The position numbers and the translations under genes were made by a program. A stretch of DNA of 64,000 bases from Amanita rubescens. Its lineage: Eukaryota; Basidiomycota; Agaricomycetes; Agaricales; Amanitaceae. The notes beneath the pieces were generated by a model that saw only the letters and a list, made by a program, of their open reading frames with translations, ran no database searches and was not told the DNA's origin. Positions 57,588-64,000 of the stretch are shown here, piece by piece (within the stretch, counting starts at the first letter, position 1; every line of letters begins with the position of its first letter). The stretch covers positions 1 to 64,000 of the forward strand of contig WION01000069.1 in the NCBI GenBank assembly GCA_015039365.1, read 5' to 3'.

Positions 57588-58430
57588 TCTGCTTCGGCTG
57601 GTATTATGCGATCAATGACGATCGTACTCTTGATCAAGTCTCACCTATCAATCAATACTGGGGAGCACTGATATATAGAGTATATCGCCGACTGGCTGGC
57701 TGGGACGTTATATATATATCGGCGAGCAGTCACGTTTTCATAATCCCGATATAGAAAATGAAATGCAGCTCGAGGAGTGGACGTGTTCCGATGTGATGGA
57801 CCGACCCTTTAGGCTCAGTGCCAACCCATACAACTTACTGTCGCATCCGCCGTTGACGTCTCGAGTCATGGCAATGGGTGTTTACTACTGGTAGCATCTA
57901 CTATCCTCAACTCACTCTACTCAATGTCTCACCACCTCTGAAGTGTCGTTATAGCAGCGGAGTTGCCTAAGCTCTGACGGACGACATGTAGTCCGCATAT
58001 GGAACAAGAGTACTGATGGAAAGGTTTGTAACATTGAGAAACTTGTGGGTACAGTTCTAACGGTTAATAGGCCGGGGGAAAAGAGGATAGCTCGGGTGAC
58101 GAGTGTCGGAGGGACGTGGAAAGACTTGACGGACAACATCAACGTCATGGCGGCCAATTTGACGCTTCAAGTCCGGACGATCGCAGTGGCTACGGTAAGC
58201 AATTGTCTATTGGTCCGATACCCCACCTGCGACCTACTCCAATTCCACTTCCCCGGCCTCGTCCACGTCACCGACAACGCCAACCAGCATGGACGAGTAT
58301 AACCCGAAGATCCAGGGCGCCGAGCTATCGCCACATTTTGCACTAGCGGAGGTGCAGCCGCCAATAGAAATAAAAGAAAAAGTCTTCGCCATCGCTATCC
58401 ATATTTATTTCTCTATATTTAATTTAATAC
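57588..58430. other. Intergenic, promoter of the 668-aa gene
   Basis: Contains a TATATATAT run near 57711-57719 and short frames without motifs. Confidence 0.4.
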
Positions 58431-58733
58431 TTAAATTATAATGACGTTGAGTCCCCTCACAACTGCTCCAGCCCCTTCCTTCACCCGCTCTTTATCCTCT
58501 TCAATAACCTTGGGCAAATACTTGTTATGAAACTTGTCCGGATGCCGCCTCTTGATATGCTCCTTCACTCGATCCTTATCCGTCTTGACGTTATTCTCAG
58601 GCCAACACCCCTTGGCAAACAAATAAGCGTGGATCATCGACTTCTTGATATCTTCCGCGCTCAGCTGCAGGTGATGTATGACGGTCCATATTGGACAAGA
58701 TATAAATACATGCCAGAGATCGGGGGCCACCAC
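58431..58733 (-). CDS. Possible last exon of an unknown gene
   Basis: The frame from an AG acceptor at about 58668 (CTGCAG) reads LSAEDIKKSMIHAYLFAKGC, WPENNVKTDKDRVKEHIKRRHP and ends VVRGLNVIII. Charged and helical, coding-looking, but upstream exons could not be joined and no family is recognised. Confidence 0.35.
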   Translation of the reverse strand: MVAPDLWHVFISCPIWTVIHHLQLSAEDIKKSMIHAYLFAKGCWPENNVKTDKDRVKEHIKRRHPDKFHNKYLPKVIEEDKERVKEGAGAVVRGLNVIII

Positions 58734-59114
58734 GCCCGAGAACGCACCCTCTTGGCATCCCTAGGCACCTGCCGCTTACCGGCAGGTCATTTCAGCGGAG
58801 ACTCCGACATCGGCATGTCCGAGTTGCGGGCCGCGACAAAGACCTTGGGCTTCAAGCAAAAGCATACCTCGGCTGTTTTATTAGTCGCGTCTCTACCACT
58901 TCCAACGTTCGTGGGCACTACATTCTAATGTAAGCGCCACGTTCTAACGCGAGTACGGTTCTCTAGCTGCCTTGACCACCAGAGCTAGCTTTCACCTTTG
59001 TTCTACAACCACTGCAAACGTTTGCAATCACCGTATTCGAACGTGAGTACGACGTTGTTTACTCAATCGACCGCGAGAACTCACCGCCAATTAGCCCTTA
59101 GGTCCAACTACCGC

Positions 59115-60395
59115 AACAAAATCGACCCCAAAAGATACCGATCCCTTGAGGAGGGTAGCTTCACTAACCGGCGTGTCCTTGTATCAGTGAGCTGTCCATT
59201 GATTGGATCAAGGACCGTTCTTAAAAGAACTCCATTTTGTAATCCGATGTTTATAAAAGTCGTTGGCTGGGCTTTGTTGATACTAGCATCCAACATGTCT
59301 ACAATGCAGATAGCCGAAGGTGGGGCAGTCAATGCTTGTAAACTAATTGTTTCTAGGGTGCTCTCTGGATCGAGCGAAATAATATGGACAGTTTGATCTT
59401 CGCAATCGATGGTCTACATAATCTTTAGCATTCGTGTTTGAAAACCTTAATCAGTGCTCACCAAATAAGGGGCCTTTGCCGACCTTCAGGAACCTCGCCT
59501 ATGCTGAGTGCCAGGACGATGCTGCCCATGGGTTTCCAATCTTGGTATTCGTTCAATTGACCATCCGAATCCAGTTCGAAATACACAAGCTCAGTGCAAG
59601 TACCTGTCGAATTCCATAAGGATGTACCTGCAAAAGCGCATCGGATCCAATCTGTTACGCCGCTAATGTAGGTGCTGAAGACAAGGAACCTATATCTTGC
59701 ACTTCTTCAATAGTTTATCCGATCGACAAGACCAATGTTCCATTGACGAACGACAGTATGATATAAGAGTCATACGGATCTTCCAGTGTGTGAGTCATTA
59801 CAAGTGTTCGATACACATTACTCTTACCATCTTCTTCAACTTTCGTTGTCCACACAGCATTTCAGGCAACTCCGGACTCGCGGTCTCCTCAACCTCAGGC
59901 CCGTGACGCAAAGTGCGAAGTGAGCTACGGGCGCCTCGACACAAGCTGCGAATATCTGCGGAGTATCAGAATTAGGCAGGAGATTCAATACCTTGGCATC
60001 GAGAATAGGGTCTAACAAATCCAATTCATCAGCAACAACTAGATTCTTGAGTGGGCGAAGCTTGAAGAAAGCAGTTGGTAACGGCACCGACGAATCAGCC
60101 ATGCCGAATGATAGGTACTAGGATGTCGAAGAAAATTCTGGTTCGTCGTCATCATCTCCAAGTTTTTGGAACTGGTACAGATAGCTAGTGAAAGGATGTC
60201 AACGAAATAAGCCTAGATCAAGCATTGCACTAACTGATTTCCGAATTCTGAGGCAACGAAAAGAAAGCCTGATTTCAAAATGCAAAGGCTGAAGACGACG
60301 GGGACAGTGTCAAAATATTTGATTCTGAGCGACTTCACTTCCTCATCTTCATGCTCAATGGTTACTTTATACAGATCTCCAAGCTCAGAGTCTTA
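59115..60395 (-). pseudogene. RSE1: Partial, decayed copy of splicing factor RSE1/SF3B3
   Basis: Minus-strand segments in order: [104 protein letters not shown] one-base deletion follows (the expected GRGAR continuation is out of frame), then SYIILSFVNGTLVLSIG, a stop, TIEEVQDIGSLSSAPTLAA, a stop, QIGSDALLQVHPYGIRQ, ELVYFELDSDGQLNEYQDWK, ALSIGEVPEGRQR, and TAPPSAICIVDMLDASINKA, NIGLQNGVLLRTVLDPINGQ. These are diagnostic for the middle beta-propellers of SF3B3, a core U2 snRNP subunit. Introns are still visible, so it arose by DNA duplication, not retroposition. The functional gene must lie elsewhere. Confidence 0.9.
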
Positions 60396-61370
60396 TTTCT
60401 TTGTCATTCTACCAGCGCCTTACTAGCTCGTACGTCGAGAGCAAAGACGGCTACGATGCTGATGCAGAGGAAAACGGTGCCCATGCAGCGCGTTTTAGTG
60501 TCCTGCGCTACGACGCCAGCACCGAGCGGGACGGCGGTTATGGCGGTGACAACGAGGAGTGTACCATACTATATATGTATGTATACTATGGATCAGGCCG
60601 TGGTACCTCCTTGAACACTTCAAACTTCCTCAATACTTCAAGTTCAGCCTCGCAGGCCCTTATCCACTCGTTTCAATCCTCCCGGGACATGGCGTCGGGG
60701 TAGGTGGCTCTGACATTCTCGTCCGTCATGTTTGTGACTTGTGTCACATTAGCTACTCGACCTTGTTATCTCCTCCTCCTGCCATACCAGTCTTCCCAGC
60801 CGTGTTTTGCCAGCGCGGCTCCCATAGGACGTCACAAAGTACTTATCGTCGTCGTCGCGGACTGGCACTCTTCGATTTCTCGCCGAATGACGAGGCTCAT
60901 CAGATAGGGTAGGTGGAGGCAGATAAGAGTCTGCAGGTGGAGTGCTGGACGTTTTATGGTAGGTCGCAGCTGTTTCCGGGGTTATCGAGGTCGCTGAATC
61001 CGATGTTGACGTCGGCGTAGCGCGAAATTCGATTGCGGATCGGCTAGAATGCTTTGAAGCGTTTTCTCTCCTAGAAGATGTTACCTATGCCTCCAGAACG
61101 TTCAGGCGGTCCATTAGGATCATCTCCGTCGTCGTCGTCATCGCTTGTCGCATCCAGAAGGTCTTGAAGGTCAACAGACGAGTCTGAGTCAGATTCTGGC
61201 TCAATCTGCTCTGAGGTGCGTATTTCATTTGTTTCAGCTTCGTTTTTGCTAACTTCTGTTTCAATTGTGACTCGGCTAGGTTCTACCATCGAAATGAACA
61301 TCCTGAGACTCGACAAGGCGCCCACTCGAACGATGAACGAGGATATATGTTTTCTTATGGTCCAATTACG
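60396..61370. other. Region left of the nested inverted repeat, no confident gene
   Basis: May hold further eroded RSE1 sequence up to about 60700, then short frames. A minus-strand frame (61071-61418) has an acidic run (DATSDDDDDGDDPNG) but no recognisable family. Confidence 0.35.
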
Positions 61371-61442
61371 GCAAACCCGCAGTGGCGGGTACGGGTTTGC
61401 TAGGTTACTTACCCGCATACCTGGCGGGTTTCCTGTACCCGC
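61371..61442. repeat. Nested inverted repeats built on ACCCGC/GCGGGT
   Basis: GCAAACCCG at 61371-61379 pairs with CGGGTTTGC at 61392-61400. Within and after it, ACCCGC occurs at 61375, 61411 and 61437, and GCGGGT at 61385 and 61424, allowing several alternative hairpins. May be the end of a small hAT-like element; no element body was identified. Confidence 0.6.
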
Positions 61443-61799
61443 TGTCCATCACTAGCACTGGTAGGTGGTTTTTTCTTCTTTCTCTCATCGATGCTGATCA
61501 GTGATTAACCATCAGGTGCTTGTATGTCTACTATTATCAAGGACTAGAAGACCTCGTCTGGATTGTACAAGATGGCGCCAGGCTTACAAGTGCTGGGACG
61601 AGTTGGAGATGAAACGGGAGATGGGGTCGCCGCCGGGCGTGATACTATCTCGCACACAATCATTGATTTACAACTGCCAAATGCCTTGTCAACACATCCT
61701 ACTAGTATGTACATTGCTAGCTATCCCTCGGCGTGAGAGTAGTTATGATAAATCATGATCCTGTCATGCCCACAAATGTTCATCATTGTTTTTATATTC

Positions 61800-64000
61800 C
61801 CCTTTTGGAATCCTCAGCCAATGTGCAGGCTGCCATACTAGTAGTGTAGTATTTAAATGGCACTTGCCTTGATGTGATCTTTCACCTGACACCCCAACTT
61901 CAGTCCAAAGCCTCTGTGCCATTTACTTCATTTCTTGTCCCTAGTACTAGTAGGCTTCCCTTTCAAGTTGTAGTACTAGTACTACTAAGATTCTTGACTT
62001 CATTTTTTTCAGAGCATACTAGTACTACTAGTATCATGGCAACTCAGAAAAACAGTACAAGCAGTCCTCACAGGTATTATTGCTGCAGGGCCATTGGTAA
62101 TGCATGCAGGATTGGCTTCAGCAATCTTTCTGCTTATAATAAGCACAAAAAATATGTGCATATTATTCCACAACAACTGGGTGGACCTCAGAAAGAGTCA
62201 CAAGGTACATATTTCTTAAAGCACCCTGTCATAGATGGTATGTCATTTAGTACTAGTACAGAATGTCATTATGACATACTGAACTGTTGATAATCATTGT
62301 ATCAGGCACCCCTTGTAACTCAAATCAGGAGCTACCCCCACTCAGTGGCCAAGCAACCTCACCCTGGTCACCATTTGAAAACAGGGCCCAGTTTGAATTA
62401 GCTGAATTTCTCTACAAACAAAATCAGATGTCAGCTGGTGGTATTGACAAACTTATGCAGATATGGGCTACCTTACACCCAAATGAGGGTGGCCCATTTG
62501 CTTCACATGATGACTTATATGAAAAAATTGATTCTATTGAAGATGGTGATGTTCCTTGGAAATCATTCATCATGAATCATTCAGATACTATGCATAATAC
62601 TACTACTGGCAACAATGCCAATCTACCTGCATGGCAAAAGGCAAACTATGTTGTATGGTTCAGAGACCCTAGGAAAATTTTGCAGGGCCAATTATTAAAC
62701 CCAAAGTTTAAAGATGGGATTGACTATGCACCAAAAATGGTGCATAATGATAAAAATGAAAGGATATGGGAAAACTTTATGTCAGGAAACTGGGCATGGA
62801 AGCAATGTGTAAGCTGATACATAGTACTATTTTCTAATTTCTGATTGTAGTACTAACTGCATCTGGCTCAGAACACTTTGTCTGAGGACTCTAATTGTCA
62901 TGGGGCAATGTTTGTCCCAGTTATTCTTGGCAGTGACAAGACAACAGTATCTATTGCCACAGGCCAACATGATTATTATCCAATATACATTTCAAATGGG
63001 AATGTGCACAATCATATACGCTGTGCACACAGTGGTGCTGTCAGTTTGCTAGGTTTCCTCCCTGTGCCAAAAGGTCTGTACAGGATAGAGATCTCATATA
63101 TTATTGTATAAAAATATTGTCAGGAACACGACAAGACCTCAAATCCACTGCATTTCGTCTGTTTCGTCGAAAACTAATTCACTCAGCTATTGCCAAAATG
63201 TTGGAATCTCTTAAGCCTGCTATGAGCAAGCCAGAAGTGATAAAATGTGCAGATGGCCAATATCGGCGGGCAATTTATGGCATTGGCCCATACATAGCTG
63301 ACTATCCAGAGCAATGCATCATAGGTTGTGTTGTTCAGGGATGGTGCCCCATGTAACTCCAACTTTATATGTGCATTGACATTTTTTGATTAACATACTA
63401 TCTTATTTGCAGTTGCTTAGCACATAGGGATGATCTAGATAAAAAAATGGGAAATGAAGACAGAAGAAGTCAAAGGATAGATGAAAAGTTAAGACTTTGT
63501 GTCCCAAGTCAAGAAATGTGGAAAGAGTGGGGTGTTCCAGATCATGTAAAGGTATGGCAAACTTGCCCTGCTACTTCAATGGATAGTAGTATTTACCATG
63601 ATGATCTACAACTTGCATTTAGCCTTTCACCTCTGCATTCCCCAGGGCAGATATACATGAACTAATTGCACCAGATCTGCTTCACCAAGCAATTAAGGGT
63701 ACTTTCAAAGATCATCTGATCACCTGGATTGAAAAGTATTTGATGAAGACCCATGGTTCTTCTTATGGAAAAGTCATGATGGATGAAATTGATCGACGGT
63801 AATATTCTTGCCTACTGTTGAAAAGAAATTATTCATGCTAACTTGTGTTATGTGGCTTATTTTCTTTATGGTCCCAGTATTGCTGCAGTTCCACCTTTTT
63901 CTGGTCTGAGAAACTTTAAACATGGAAGAAACTTTAAACAATGGACAGGTGATGATACAAAGGCCTTGATGAAGGTCATTTACATCCTCACACTTATTGG
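61800..64000 (+). mobile_element. Plavaka-type DNA transposon, right part beyond the window
   Basis: AT-rich 5' leader with repeated ACTAGTACT motifs (61835-62035) precedes the transposase. The left terminus is not fixed: no terminal inverted repeat can be matched because the right end lies outside the window. The start given is approximate. Confidence 0.6.
62036..64000 (+). CDS. Plavaka transposase, 5' part (continues past window end)
   Basis: Exons: join(62036..62237,62306..62808,62871..63073,63124..63352,63413..63551,63623..63798,63878..>64000), open and in phase throughout. The N-terminus has a C2H2-like motif (CRIGFSNLSAYNKHKKYVH). Then SPWSPFENRAQFELAEFLYK, WFRDPRKILQGQLLNPKF, HGAMFVPVILGSDKTTVSIA, TGQHDYYPIYISNGNVHNHI, IGPYIADYPEQCIIGCVVQG, PRADIHELIAPDLLHQAIKG, TFKDHLITWIEKYL, RNFKQWTGDDTKALMKV. 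These are the signature blocks of the Plavaka family (CACTA/CMC superfamily, abundant in Agaricomycetes). No stops or frameshifts in the visible part, so it may be recently active. Base composition is clearly more AT-rich than its neighbours. Confidence 0.9.

Overview
This is a window from a fungal nuclear genome, almost certainly a basidiomycete of the class Agaricomycetes. Genes carry many short introns (about 45-60 bases, including micro-exons of 9-20 bases). The gene families point the same way: two basidiomycete seven-membrane-helix proteins, a DUF6533-type membrane protein, a DUF6532-type protein, a mating-type-like HMG-box regulator and a Plavaka transposase. I rebuilt exons by hand from reading frame, GT/AG borders and phase. 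Function calls rest on recognised families, not on searches.

1-9.2 kb is a conserved housekeeping block: an HMG-box transcription factor (-), an SLM1-like PH-domain TORC2 effector (-, with an apparent frameshift), PHO88/SND3 (+), mitochondrial ATP synthase subunit g (+) and an aldo-keto reductase (+). 9.8-12.8 kb holds two convergent paralogous 7TM proteins with nearly identical exon structure. 15.1-19.5 kb holds a complete cytochrome P450 and a berberine-bridge-type FAD oxidase on the same strand, a possible small oxidative metabolism pair. 20.6-24.2 kb has a DUF6533 membrane protein and a frameshifted F-box gene.

24.9-31.7 kb is a fast-evolving accessory region. It opens with a decayed DUF6533 copy. 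Five tiny three-exon genes on the minus strand follow, each encoding little more than one double-stranded-RNA-binding domain (71-89 aa). A sixth, nearly identical domain lies at 37.6 kb, where it is spliced in frame onto the C-terminus of a 566-aa protein of an otherwise uncharacterised family. The flanks of these copies share repeated sequence, and a decayed relative of the fusion gene without the domain lies at 42.3-43.7 kb. Around them lie a GFA-domain protein, a conserved unknown gene, a broken ARMT1-like gene and degenerate tandem repeats.

45-48 kb is AT-rich and dominated by an array built on an 8-base period, followed by a purine-rich stretch. 49.0-57.6 kb has a DUF6532-type gene, a low-complexity gene and a 668-aa protein of a common Agaricomycete family of unknown function. 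Between the last two, at 54.27-54.59 kb, six hairpins share one 14-base loop while their stems differ in sequence. They are arranged as three in one orientation facing three in the other. This and the dsRBD array are the most unusual structures in the window.

58-64 kb holds a decayed partial copy of RSE1/SF3B3, a nested inverted repeat, and the 5' part of an apparently intact Plavaka transposon that runs off the right edge.
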